Made by a program: the position numbers and the translations under genes
Shown here: positions 8,866-16,486 of the stretch, piece after piece
Numbering within the stretch: the first letter of the stretch is position 1
How the letters are laid out: each line of letters starts with the position of its first letter
Notes under the pieces: model-generated
Database searches by the model: none
What the model was told of the DNA's origin: nothing
Seen by the model: only the letters and a program-made list of their open reading frames with translations
Source of the DNA: Phytomonospora sp040655735
GTDB lineage: Bacteria; Actinomycetota; Actinomycetes; Mycobacteriales; Micromonosporaceae
Length of the DNA: 64,000 bases
Assembly (NCBI RefSeq): GCF_040655735.1
Contig: NZ_JBFAKK010000004.1
Location: 186,001 to 250,000, forward strand
Direction of reading: 5' to 3'

Positions 8866-9840
8866 TCAGGCGCCCAGGACCTTCAGCAACCTCTCTCCCC
8901 TCTCCGTCAGTGCGTACACGACGCTCCGCCCCGCCCTCGCCCCCGCGATCACGCCACTCTCGCGCAGCACCGCCACGTGTGCGCTCACCGTCCCCAGCGA
9001 CAGTTCCAGCGACCTCGCGAGCTGGCTGCTCGTCGCGGGCCTGGTCAGCTCGCGCATGATACGCGCGCGGCCGGCGCCGAGGAGGCCGGAGAGGGGGTCG
9101 GGGCCGCAATGGTCGACCTCGGCGGCGGGGCCACGCGCGGGGTAGACCAGCGCGAAATGCGGGGGCCGCTCGCAGGTCCACGAACCGCTGTCGGCGGTGT
9201 GCGGCACGAAGATCAGCCCTTCCCCGGAGATGTGCCGATCGGGCCAGGCCTGGTCGCTGAAGCGAATGGCGTCCTCGCCGATCCAGGTCGACCGCCGGGT
9301 CATGCCCTCGACGGCCTGCCGCCACCCGAAGGCGGCGAGGATCCCGGCCCGGTGCATCACGTCGCGTTCGAGGATGGCCCGGCGGCGCGGCCAGTCGGGC
9401 GCGACGAAACGCGTCCACCCGTCCTCGACGATGCCGGCGACACGCGGGGCGAGGCCGTCGGCGTCGAGCCAGGCGGTGGTCTGCGGGCCGTGGGCGGCGG
9501 CGAGCGCGTCGGCGACGGTGGCGCGGACGGTGGTGTCGTCGTGCGCGGCGACGGCGGCGAGTTCGTCGGCGAGGCGTGTGCGCATGCCGCCGGTGGGCGG
9601 GGGTGTGACGGTGTCGGGCAGCCATTTCGTCGCCGAGATCAGCGACAGGAGGCCCGCCGCGACGTCGTCGGCGGCGATCCAGTCGAGGTATGCGGGACGG
9701 TTGCGGGCGTGCCAGTCCGCCAGCCACGGCGGGGGAGTGGGCCGGTGCAGCGCCATGAGGGCGCTGAGGGTCTCGGCGAGCGGTGAGATCGCGAAGCGGG
9801 AGCGGGAGAGGGCGGCGGGGCCGAGCCGGAGAAGAGTCAT
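8866..9840 (-). CDS. ArsR/SmtB-like winged-helix regulator with large N-terminal domain
   Basis: A 324-residue regulator. The last ~80 residues form a winged helix of ArsR type: GAGRARIMRELTRPATSSQL, LELSLGTVSAHVAVLRESG (recognition helix) and the wing ARAGRSVVYALTERG. The preceding ~240 residues match the arrangement of a widespread actinobacterial family with a DUF5937-like domain thought to be a sensor; no metal-binding Cys motif is visible, so metal sensing is not supported. ATG 9840 is preferred to an upstream start at 9891 because AAAGG precedes it and the extension has poor coding character. Divergent from the acetyltransferase 59 bp away, which may be its target. Confidence 0.75.
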   Translation of the reverse strand: MTLLRLGPAALSRSRFAISPLAETLSALMALHRPTPPPWLADWHARNRPAYLDWIAADDVAAGLLSLISATKWLPDTVTPPPTGGMRTRLADELAAVAAHDDTTVRATVADALAAAHGPQTTAWLDADGLAPRVAGIVEDGWTRFVAPDWPRRRAILERDVMHRAGILAAFGWRQAVEGMTRRSTWIGEDAIRFSDQAWPDRHISGEGLIFVPHTADSGSWTCERPPHFALVYPARGPAAEVDHCGPDPLSGLLGAGRARIMRELTRPATSSQLARSLELSLGTVSAHVAVLRESGVIAGARAGRSVVYALTERGERLLKVLGA

Positions 9841-9899
9841 GGTTGCGCCTTTCGGCGTAAGGATAGCTTTCGGCGGACGGGCCGGGCACACTTCGCCGC

Positions 9900-10793
9900 A
9901 TGATCACCCTCGACGGCTACACATCTCGCCCCGCCGGCTCCGCCGACGTCCCCGCCATTCACGCGCTGGTCGTCGACTGCGAGCGCGTGCTGCACGGCCG
10001 GGCCGAGACGGACGCGGAGGCGATCGCCGCCGACCTCGCCCGCCCGGGCCTCGACCCGGCGCTCGACACCATGCTCGTCTTCGCCGACGACGGGTCCTTG
10101 GCCGCCCGTGCGTGGGTCGACCGCAGGTCCGAAGTGGACGTCCACCCCGGACACCGGGGCCGGGGGATCGGGAGCTCCCTGCTCGCATGGGTGGAGGCGG
10201 GGGCGCGGCGTTCGGGCACCGCGCGAGTGGCGCAGACCGTCCCGGACGCCGACCACGCGGCCGTCGCCCTGATGCGCGCGGCCGGCTTCGAGCCGGTGGT
10301 CACCGCCTGGTTGCTGGAGATCGCCCTGCCCGCCGAGGCCGCGCCACCGCCGCCCGACGGCGTCACGATCCGCATGTTCCGCACCGGGGACGAACACGAC
10401 GCCCACCGGGTCAGTGAGGACGCCTTCGACGAGTGGCAGGAACGCCGCAAGGGCTACGAGGAGTGGGCCGCGCTCACCGTAGGGCGCTCGACCTTCGCCC
10501 CCGACACCTCGCCGGTCGCCTTCGCCGGCGGCGAGATGGTCGGCGCGGTGCTGTCCCTCGACGAGCCCGACTCGCCCGACGGCTACATCGAACGGGTCGC
10601 CGTCCGCCGCGACCACCGGGGCCGCGGCATCGCCAGATCCCTGCTGCGGCAGGCGTTCGCCGGATTCGCGGAGCGAGGACGCGGCACCTGCACCCTCTGG
10701 ACGCACTCCGACACCGGCGCGCTGTCGCTCTACGAGCGCGTGGGGATGTCGGTCCGGCGCGGCTCGACGGTCTACCGGAAGGAACTGCCCTGA
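9900..10793 (+). CDS. Tandem GNAT acetyltransferase
   Basis: A 297-residue cytoplasmic protein with two GNAT folds in tandem. Each half carries an acetyl-CoA pyrophosphate-binding loop: VHPGHRGRGIGSSLL (about residues 80-95) and VRRDHRGRGIARSLL (about 236-250). Both have Q/RxxGxG/A intact, so neither half is obviously dead. Two-domain GNATs of this length include mycothiol synthase (MshD) and antibiotic-modifying enzymes; the N-terminal sequence is not close enough to MshD for me to assign it. The acceptor amine is unknown. It is divergent from the ArsR-like regulator and its stop is 1 bp from the convergent LacI gene's end. Confidence 0.82.
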   Translation: MITLDGYTSRPAGSADVPAIHALVVDCERVLHGRAETDAEAIAADLARPGLDPALDTMLVFADDGSLAARAWVDRRSEVDVHPGHRGRGIGSSLLAWVEAGARRSGTARVAQTVPDADHAAVALMRAAGFEPVVTAWLLEIALPAEAAPPPPDGVTIRMFRTGDEHDAHRVSEDAFDEWQERRKGYEEWAALTVGRSTFAPDTSPVAFAGGEMVGAVLSLDEPDSPDGYIERVAVRRDHRGRGIARSLLRQAFAGFAERGRGTCTLWTHSDTGALSLYERVGMSVRRGSTVYRKELP

Positions 10794-10794
10794 C

Positions 10795-11832
10795 TCAGCC
10801 GCTCTCGCGGACGACGAGCTCGGGCTCGAAGATCACCGAGGTCACCTCGCGGCCGGGGTCGGCGATGCGGTCGAGGAGCATCCGCGCCATCTCGGCGGCC
10901 ATGTCCTCCACCGGCTGCCGGACCGTCGTCAGTTCCGGCAGCTCCTCGACGGCGGCGCTGCTGTCGTCGAAGCCCACCACGGCGACCTGATCGGGCACCG
11001 GGCGGCCGCTGTCGCGCAGCGCGTGGATCGCGCCCTGCGCCATCAGGTCGTTGAGGGCGAACACGCCGTCGATGTCGGGATGGGCGGCCAGCAGGCGCTT
11101 CATGGCCTGCTCGCCGCTGTCTCGGGTGAAGTTGCCCTCCGCGCACGGCACGTAGGGCCGGCCGTGGCGGGCGAGCGCGTCGCGGAAGCCGTAGAGGCGT
11201 TCCTGTGAGGCGTTCACCGCGCGGGGACCGGAGATGGTGGCGATCATGCGGCAGCCGCGGCGCAACAGGTGCTCGGCGGCCAGTCCGCCGCCGTCGCGGT
11301 GGGCCAGATCGACGTAGCTGATGGGGATCGGGTCGGCCGGGCGGGCGAAGAGCACCGACGGAACGCCCGCCTCGATGAGGCGGGCGGGAAGTGAGTCGTC
11401 GGAGTGCGTCGACACCAGAAGGGCGCCGTCGGCGTTGCCCCGGCGGAGGTATTCGACGACCTCGTCGCGGGCCGGCTCGGACTCGGCGAGCATCAGGACG
11501 GGGTGCATGCCCTGGGGGCGAAGGAATCCGATGACTCCGCCGGCGACTCGGCCGAAGAACGGGTCGCCCAGTATCGAGCCCGGTCCGCCGTCGCCGGCGC
11601 CGGAGATGACCAGGGCGAGTGCGTCGGCGCGGCGGGTCACCAGGGAGCGGGCCGCGCGGTTGGGGACGTATCCGATGGCGGCGATGGCGTCTTGCACCTG
11701 GGCGGCCAGCGCCGGGTCGACGTTGCGGACACCGTTGATGACCCGGGAGACGGTCGCGCGGGAGACACCCGCGACGTCCGCGACCTGTTCCAAGGTGGGT
11801 GATCGCCGTTCGGTCTGGCCCTCCACGTCCAT
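10795..11832 (-). CDS. LacI family transcriptional repressor
   Basis: A 345-residue LacI/GalR-type repressor. Residues ~12-65 are the classic DNA-binding module (TLEQVADVAGVSRATVSRV, then NVDPALAAQV, hinge YVPNRAARSL), followed by a periplasmic-binding-protein-like sensor domain (ALVISGAG, RGCRMIATISGPRAV, VFALNDLMAQGAI, VVGFDDSSAAVEELPELTTV). The ATG at 11832 gives the usual LacI start; upstream in-frame codons are non-coding in character. Its promoter region holds GGAGAGCGCTCTCC 20 bp upstream and a second identical copy near the divergent GH2-like gene, so it most likely represses itself and that secreted-glycosidase operon until a sugar ligand binds. Confidence 0.92.
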   Translation of the reverse strand: MDVEGQTERRSPTLEQVADVAGVSRATVSRVINGVRNVDPALAAQVQDAIAAIGYVPNRAARSLVTRRADALALVISGAGDGGPGSILGDPFFGRVAGGVIGFLRPQGMHPVLMLAESEPARDEVVEYLRRGNADGALLVSTHSDDSLPARLIEAGVPSVLFARPADPIPISYVDLAHRDGGGLAAEHLLRRGCRMIATISGPRAVNASQERLYGFRDALARHGRPYVPCAEGNFTRDSGEQAMKRLLAAHPDIDGVFALNDLMAQGAIHALRDSGRPVPDQVAVVGFDDSSAAVEELPELTTVRQPVEDMAAEMARMLLDRIADPGREVTSVIFEPELVVRESG

Positions 11833-11852
11833 GGCTGTCTTTATAGCACGCC

Positions 11853-11866
11853 GGAGAGCGCTCTCC
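11853..11866. promoter_or_regulatory. LacI-type operator, copy 1
   Basis: Perfect 14-bp palindrome GGAGAGCGCTCTCC with the central CG step typical of LacI-family operators, 20 bp upstream of the LacI gene start. Probably an autoregulatory site. Confidence 0.8.
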
Positions 11867-11988
11867 GTAGTCCTGCGAATCCGGTGCGCTCGGTCTGTCC
11901 GAAAGGGACGGTTGGTCCCGCGATCCGTTGCGTCTTCGGTCAATCCTTGACATTTCTGTGATCGAACTGGAACACTCGGATCCACATT

Positions 11989-12002
11989 GGAGAGCGCTCT
12001 CC
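11989..12002. promoter_or_regulatory. LacI-type operator, copy 2
   Basis: Second identical GGAGAGCGCTCTCC palindrome, 22 bp before the start of the divergent secreted glycosidase. Spaced 136 bp from copy 1, so looping between the two sites is possible. It would block the glycosidase/DUF1996 operon. Confidence 0.8.
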
Positions 12003-12024
12003 CAGTCATCCGACAGGAGATCCG

Positions 12025-14172
12025 ATGAACGCCAGGTCCCCCGGCATCCCGGCGCGCCTCACCGCCGTCCTAGGTGCCGTCCTGCTACTGCTCGGCTGCT
12101 TAACCGCCGTCGCCGACCGGGTGTCGGCCGCGCCCTCCCTGCTGTCCCAGGGGAAGCCCGCGACCGCCTCGTCCACCGAGAACACCGACTACACCCCCGC
12201 CCGGGCCGCCTTCGACGGCGACACCGGCACCCGCTGGGCGAGCGCCTTCGCCGACCCGCAGTGGATCCAGGTCGACCTCGGCGCCACGGCGTCGGTCGAG
12301 CGGATCACGCTCAACTGGGAGGGCGCCTACGCACGGGCCTTCCAGCTCCAGGTCTCGGCCGACGGAGCACAGTGGACCACCGTTTACAGCACCGCCGCCG
12401 GCACCGGCGGCGCACAGTCCTTCAACGTCTCCGGAACCGGCCGCCACGTGCGCATGTACGGCACCGCCCGCGCCACCGGCTACGGCTACTCCCTCTGGGA
12501 GTTCCAGGTCTTCGGCACCACCGGCGGCCAGCCCCCCGGCCCCGGCCCGGTCAAGGTCGTCGGCAGCCAGGGCAACTGGCAGCTCACCGTCGGCGGACAG
12601 CCTTACACGATCAAGGGCCTCACCTGGGGGCCGTCGGTCGCCGACGCGGGGCGCTACATGCCCGACCTGAAGTCCATGGGCGTCAACACGATCCGCACCT
12701 GGGGCACCGACGCGAGCAGCCGTCCGCTCTTCGACACCGCCCAGGCCAACGGCATCCGCGTCATCGCCGGCTTCTGGCTCCAGCCGGGCGGCGGACCCGG
12801 CAGCGGCGGCTGCGTCAACTACGTGACCGACACCGCCTACAAGACCACCATGCTCGGCGAGATCCGCAACTGGGTCACGACCTACAAGGACCACCAGGGC
12901 GTGCTGATGTGGAACGTCGGCAACGAGTCGGTCCTCGGCCTCCAGAACTGCTACTCCGGAGCCGAACTGGAGAACCAGCGCAACGCCTACACGACCTTCG
13001 TCAACGAGGCCGCCAAGGCGATCCACGCCATCGACGTCAACCACCCCGTCACCTCGACCGACGCCTGGGTCGGCGCCTGGCCGTACTACAAGGCGAACTC
13101 GCCCGACCTGGACCTGTACGCGGTCAACGCCTACAACGCCGTCTGCGGCGTACGGCAGGCCTGGATCGACGGCGGCTACACCAAGCCGTACATCGTCACC
13201 GAGGCCGGCCCGGCCGGTGAGTGGGAGGTTCCCGACGATGCCAACGGGGTCCCGAACGAGCCGACCGACGTCCAGAAGCGCGACGGGTACACCAGCGCCT
13301 GGAACTGCATCACCGGCCACACCGGTGTGTCCCTGGGCGCGACGATGTTCCACTACGGCCTCGAAGAGGACTTCGGCGGTGTCTGGTTCAACCTGCTTCC
13401 CTCCGGCCAGAAGCGCCTGTCCTACTACGCCGTAAAGCAGCTCTACAGTGGACAGGGTTCGGCCAACACCCCGCCGGTCATCACGAACCTCAACGTCGCC
13501 GGGGCCGGAGCGGTCGCCGGCGGTTCGCAGTTCCGGATGACCGCGAACGTCAGTGATCCCAACGGTGACGCCGTCACCTATGCGGTGAAGCTGAACTCGA
13601 AGTACATCAACGACGCGGGCGGTTTCATCGACGCGCCCTTCGTCCGCAACGCCGACGGCAGCTTCTCGGTCACCGCCCCGCAGATGCTCGGCGTCTGGAA
13701 GGTCTACCTCTACGCCCGCGACGGTCAGGGCAACATCGGCATCGAGACGCGCTCGATCCGTGTCGTGCCACCGCCGGTCAGCGGGACCAACCTCGCCCGG
13801 GGCAGACCCGCCACCGCCTCGTCGTACCAGACCTGGGGCGACTACAACCCCGGCAAGGCCGTCGACGGCGACCTCACCACCCGCTGGGCGAGCGACTGGG
13901 CGGATCCGCAGTGGATCCAGGTGGATCTCGGCGCGCCCACCGCGTTCCGGCACGTCCAGCTCGTCTGGGAGACCTCCTTCGCCAGGTCGTACCAGATCCA
14001 GGTGTCCAACGACGGCGTCGGCTGGACCACCGTCCACAGCACCACCGCCGGAGACGGCGGTGCCGACGACGTGGACATCAATGCCACCGCCCGGTACGTG
14101 CGCGTCACCGGGACCCAGCGCGGGACCGAATGGGGCTACTCCCTGTTCGAGTTCGGCGTTTACGGGAACTAG
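12025..14172 (+). CDS. Secreted GH2-like glycosidase with two discoidin/CBM32-type domains
   Basis: A 715-residue exported enzyme. The N-terminal signal has a hydrophobic core LTAVLGAVLLLL then GC, so a lipoprotein is possible though the lipobox is atypical. Residues ~37-165 and ~585-715 are two F5/8-type C (discoidin, CBM32-like) domains with matching motifs (GKPATASS, DGDTGTRWAS, WIQVDLG, YGYSLWEFQVFG / GRPATASS, DGDLTTRWAS). Between them is a (beta/alpha)8 barrel with WNVGNE (Glu301, probable acid/base) and IVTEAGP (Glu393, probable nucleophile), the layout of clan GH-A, closest in feel to GH2; then an Ig-like segment (NTPPVITNLNVAG). AGGAG precedes the ATG. A LacI operator lies just upstream. 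Target polysaccharide unknown; beta-glucan or beta-galactan is plausible. Confidence 0.82.
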   Translation: MNARSPGIPARLTAVLGAVLLLLGCLTAVADRVSAAPSLLSQGKPATASSTENTDYTPARAAFDGDTGTRWASAFADPQWIQVDLGATASVERITLNWEGAYARAFQLQVSADGAQWTTVYSTAAGTGGAQSFNVSGTGRHVRMYGTARATGYGYSLWEFQVFGTTGGQPPGPGPVKVVGSQGNWQLTVGGQPYTIKGLTWGPSVADAGRYMPDLKSMGVNTIRTWGTDASSRPLFDTAQANGIRVIAGFWLQPGGGPGSGGCVNYVTDTAYKTTMLGEIRNWVTTYKDHQGVLMWNVGNESVLGLQNCYSGAELENQRNAYTTFVNEAAKAIHAIDVNHPVTSTDAWVGAWPYYKANSPDLDLYAVNAYNAVCGVRQAWIDGGYTKPYIVTEAGPAGEWEVPDDANGVPNEPTDVQKRDGYTSAWNCITGHTGVSLGATMFHYGLEEDFGGVWFNLLPSGQKRLSYYAVKQLYSGQGSANTPPVITNLNVAGAGAVAGGSQFRMTANVSDPNGDAVTYAVKLNSKYINDAGGFIDAPFVRNADGSFSVTAPQMLGVWKVYLYARDGQGNIGIETRSIRVVPPPVSGTNLARGRPATASSYQTWGDYNPGKAVDGDLTTRWASDWADPQWIQVDLGAPTAFRHVQLVWETSFARSYQIQVSNDGVGWTTVHSTTAGDGGADDVDINATARYVRVTGTQRGTEWGYSLFEFGVYGN

Positions 14173-14180
14173 GAGGAGTC

Positions 14181-15077
14181 ATGCCGAAGACAAGAACCCG
14201 CGTCCTGTCGGCCGTGTTACTGCTGGCCGCGTTACTGGCCGTGCCGGCCACGGCCGAGGCCGACCCGCTGGTCACGCACCACGAGTTCCAGGCCAACTGC
14301 ACCATCACCCACACTGCAAGCGACGACCCGATCGTCCACCCCGGGCACCCGGGCATGTCGCACAACCACACCTTCATGGGCAACCGCACCACCAACGGCT
14401 CCAGCACCACCGAGTCGCTGCTGGCGGGGACGACCAGCTGCAAGGTGCCGGCGGACAAGTCCGCCTACTGGGTGCCGACGCTGACCAACGGCGCCACGCC
14501 GATCCTGTCGACCTGGCACCAGACGCTGTACTACAAGTCGGGGATCCTCGACTACGGTGCCGTGCAGCCCTTCCCGCTCGGGATCCGTTTCGTGGTCGGC
14601 AGTCCCACCACGACGATCGACCAGTTCCGCACGGCGCCCGGCGCCGTCGAGGGCTGGGAGTGCGGCGAGAGCTTCCACAACTGGGACTTCCCGACGTGGT
14701 GTCCGGCGGGGACCCAGCTCAACATTCGATACCAGGCCCCCAGCTGCTGGGATGGAGTGCACCTCGACTCCACCGACCACAAGAGCCACATGGCCTACCC
14801 GGTCAACGGCGCCTGCACGGCGAGCCACCCCGTTCCCGTGCCGATGCTGGAGTACAAGATCGCCTTCCCGACCGACGGGAACATGTCGGCGGTGCAGCTG
14901 GCCTCAGGGAGAGGATTCAGCTGGCACTACGACTTCTTCAACGCCTGGGAGCCGGCGACCCAGGCAGCGCTGGTCGACCACTGCATCAACGGTGGACTGC
15001 AGTGCGACGCCCGCGGGTTCGACCTGTACAAGCCCGACCGGGGCGCCGCGCTGAACGAGGACTACGAGCTGCCGTAG
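14181..15077 (+). CDS. Secreted DUF1996 protein
   Basis: A 298-residue exported protein (signal LSAVLLLAALLAVPATAEA, cleavage near residue 28). It matches DUF1996, a family shared by actinobacteria and fungi: VTHHEFQANC, PGMSHNHTFMGN, a DYGAVQPFPLGIRF core, then ESFHNWDFPTWCPAGTQ, DSTDHKSHMAYP and many His/Cys/Trp residues that could bind metal. Molecular function is not established; the family occurs with secreted polysaccharide-active enzymes. AGGAGG lies 5 bp upstream of the ATG, and the gene is only 8 bp downstream of the GH2-like enzyme, so both are one LacI-controlled operon. A GC-rich hairpin follows. Confidence 0.85.
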   Translation: MPKTRTRVLSAVLLLAALLAVPATAEADPLVTHHEFQANCTITHTASDDPIVHPGHPGMSHNHTFMGNRTTNGSSTTESLLAGTTSCKVPADKSAYWVPTLTNGATPILSTWHQTLYYKSGILDYGAVQPFPLGIRFVVGSPTTTIDQFRTAPGAVEGWECGESFHNWDFPTWCPAGTQLNIRYQAPSCWDGVHLDSTDHKSHMAYPVNGACTASHPVPVPMLEYKIAFPTDGNMSAVQLASGRGFSWHYDFFNAWEPATQAALVDHCINGGLQCDARGFDLYKPDRGAALNEDYELP

Positions 15078-15165
15078 GCGGCGGGAGGGTCTGGGCCGAG
15101 ATTGCGGCTGAGGCCGAGAGAGGGCTTGAGCTGAGGTCGAGGCCAAGGCCGTGAGGCTGTGAGGG

Positions 15166-15200
15166 GACGCCGGGCGCGCTCGTTGGGTGCGCCCGGCGTC
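15166..15200 (+). terminator. Hairpin after DUF1996 operon
   Basis: GACGCCGGGCGC (15166-15177) pairs perfectly with GCGCCCGGCGTC (15189-15200) around an 11-nt loop, 88 bp after the DUF1996 stop. Probable intrinsic terminator; its right arm is also the first copy of a motif recurring in the following repeat region. Confidence 0.6.
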
Positions 15201-16100
15201 TCACGCGGGGTTGGCTCGACGTCTCGCGGGGTCGTTCGGCGAAGCGCCGATGATCCGGCCGCTGGTGTCCGGCAGGACGAATGCCGGCCGCAGGTGCGCC
15301 ACGTCCAGCACGAGAGTCTCGGACACCGCCGCCGACCCGGTCGGCTCCCACGTGCGGCCGGCCGGACCGACACGGAAGGCGAGACCGCGACCGCCGCGTC
15401 CCACGCGTGGCCCGCACCTCTCCGAGGAGCGCCGCTCCCGGGCCCGTGGAGGCGCTCGTTCGGCGCGCCCGGTTCGCACACGAGAGGTCGTGTTCGAGCG
15501 GACGTGTGGCGTCCGAAGCCCGCGTCGAATGAGCGCGCCGGCCGGGCGGGTGTGGATGAACCCATTGGCATGCCCGGTGTCTCGCGTGCGAGGCGAGTGT
15601 CCGATCGGGCGGGGGAGCCCGGTGTCGAGGCGGGCGTCTGGCGCGCGCCGGCGGCAGCCCTCGCCAGCCGCCATCCCACCGCTGCCGCCGGAGAGAACGC
15701 ACGCGTCGGCGTGTTCCTGCCCCGGCACCTTTTGGCGTGCCCGGCCTCTTCCTGCGCGGCGGACGTCCGAGCGGGCGGGGGAGCCCGTTCGTCGAACCCG
15801 GCGTTTGACGCGCGCCGGTGCCAGCCGCCAGCCGCCACCGATCCCGCCGGCGAGAGGCCCCCGCGTGTTCCTGCGCCGGCGCCCGTCGCTCGCTCAGCTG
15901 CAAGGCGTCGTGTCCGGAGGAGCGCGTGGCATGGTGACTCCCGGGGCAAGCCTCGAACGCAGCTCCCGGTGCCAGCCGCATCAGCCGAACCCGCGCCTTG
16001 GCGCGTTCTGAGCGTCCGAGGGGCCGGCCTGGCGAGCTGCGAGCCTCCGCACGTGTTCGGCGGGCAACGATCCGCCTGCGTCGCAACGTGTCCGGGCGGG
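15187..16100. repeat. Degenerate GC-rich repeat region without convincing genes
   Basis: About 0.9 kb between DUF1996 and PhoD. A unit starting at 15569 (CATGCCCGGTGTCTCGCG) recurs at 15735 (CGTGCCCGGCCTCTTCCTG) with period 166 bp; the shared landmarks include GGGCGGGGGAGCCCG (15607 and 15773), a GCGCGCCGG, CCAGCCGCCA and GTGTTCCTG. Shorter relatives start near 15187 and 15466. Long open frames cross it on both strands, but they are Arg/Pro/Ala/Gly-rich and frame-ambiguous, as expected of GC-rich non-coding DNA. A minus-strand stretch around 15250-15330 (reading SETLVLDVAHLRPAFVLP) looks slightly more protein-like and could be a relic. I see no gene to annotate. Confidence 0.55.
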
Positions 16101-16341
16101 CAGAGCCTCCACCCGCGTCTACGTTGGCCGCATCCCAGCAGCCGCGCCAGTGACCCCGCAAGCCCGCCCTGCCCCACGCCAGCCATCCCCACGCGCCGCC
16201 CCTCCCACCCCCCTCCGTGTCGCCCACGTCGCCCACGCCCAACCGCATACCCAACCGTCCACACCAGACCCCACCCCGCACCCTCGACCCACCCCAAAGC
16301 GGACATCGCCCCCTCCCCAACCTTCCTGCCAGCCCGTAAAT

Positions 16342-16353
16342 AACGAAATCGTT
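16342..16353. promoter_or_regulatory. AT-rich inverted repeat upstream of PhoD
   Basis: AACGA-AA-TCGTT palindrome inside a ~30-bp AT-rich island (16336-16365) in otherwise very GC-rich DNA, 133 bp before the PhoD start. It is the only obvious promoter-like region there; the binding protein is unknown and no clear Pho box is seen. Confidence 0.35.
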
Positions 16354-16486
16354 TGTTTAATCGTCATCAGCCCCTAGCCCTCGGGATCTTCTCGCGATAG
16401 CTTGAGCGCGATCTTCTTGGCGACCGAGTCCCGGCGCGGCCCGCGCCCTTCTCGTCTCGGCCGCACACCCCCTGGAGGCATCACAT

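Noticed and set aside
12100..14037. 645-codon minus-strand open frame opposite the GH2-like enzyme
   Set aside because: Composition is that of antisense of a high-GC gene; the plus strand encodes well-conserved domains and has a good ribosome-binding site.
14986..16343. Several 300-440 codon open frames on both strands of the repeat region
   Set aside because: They overlap each other, are low-complexity Arg/Pro/Ala/Gly-rich, and lack starts with ribosome-binding sites; frames shift between repeat copies.
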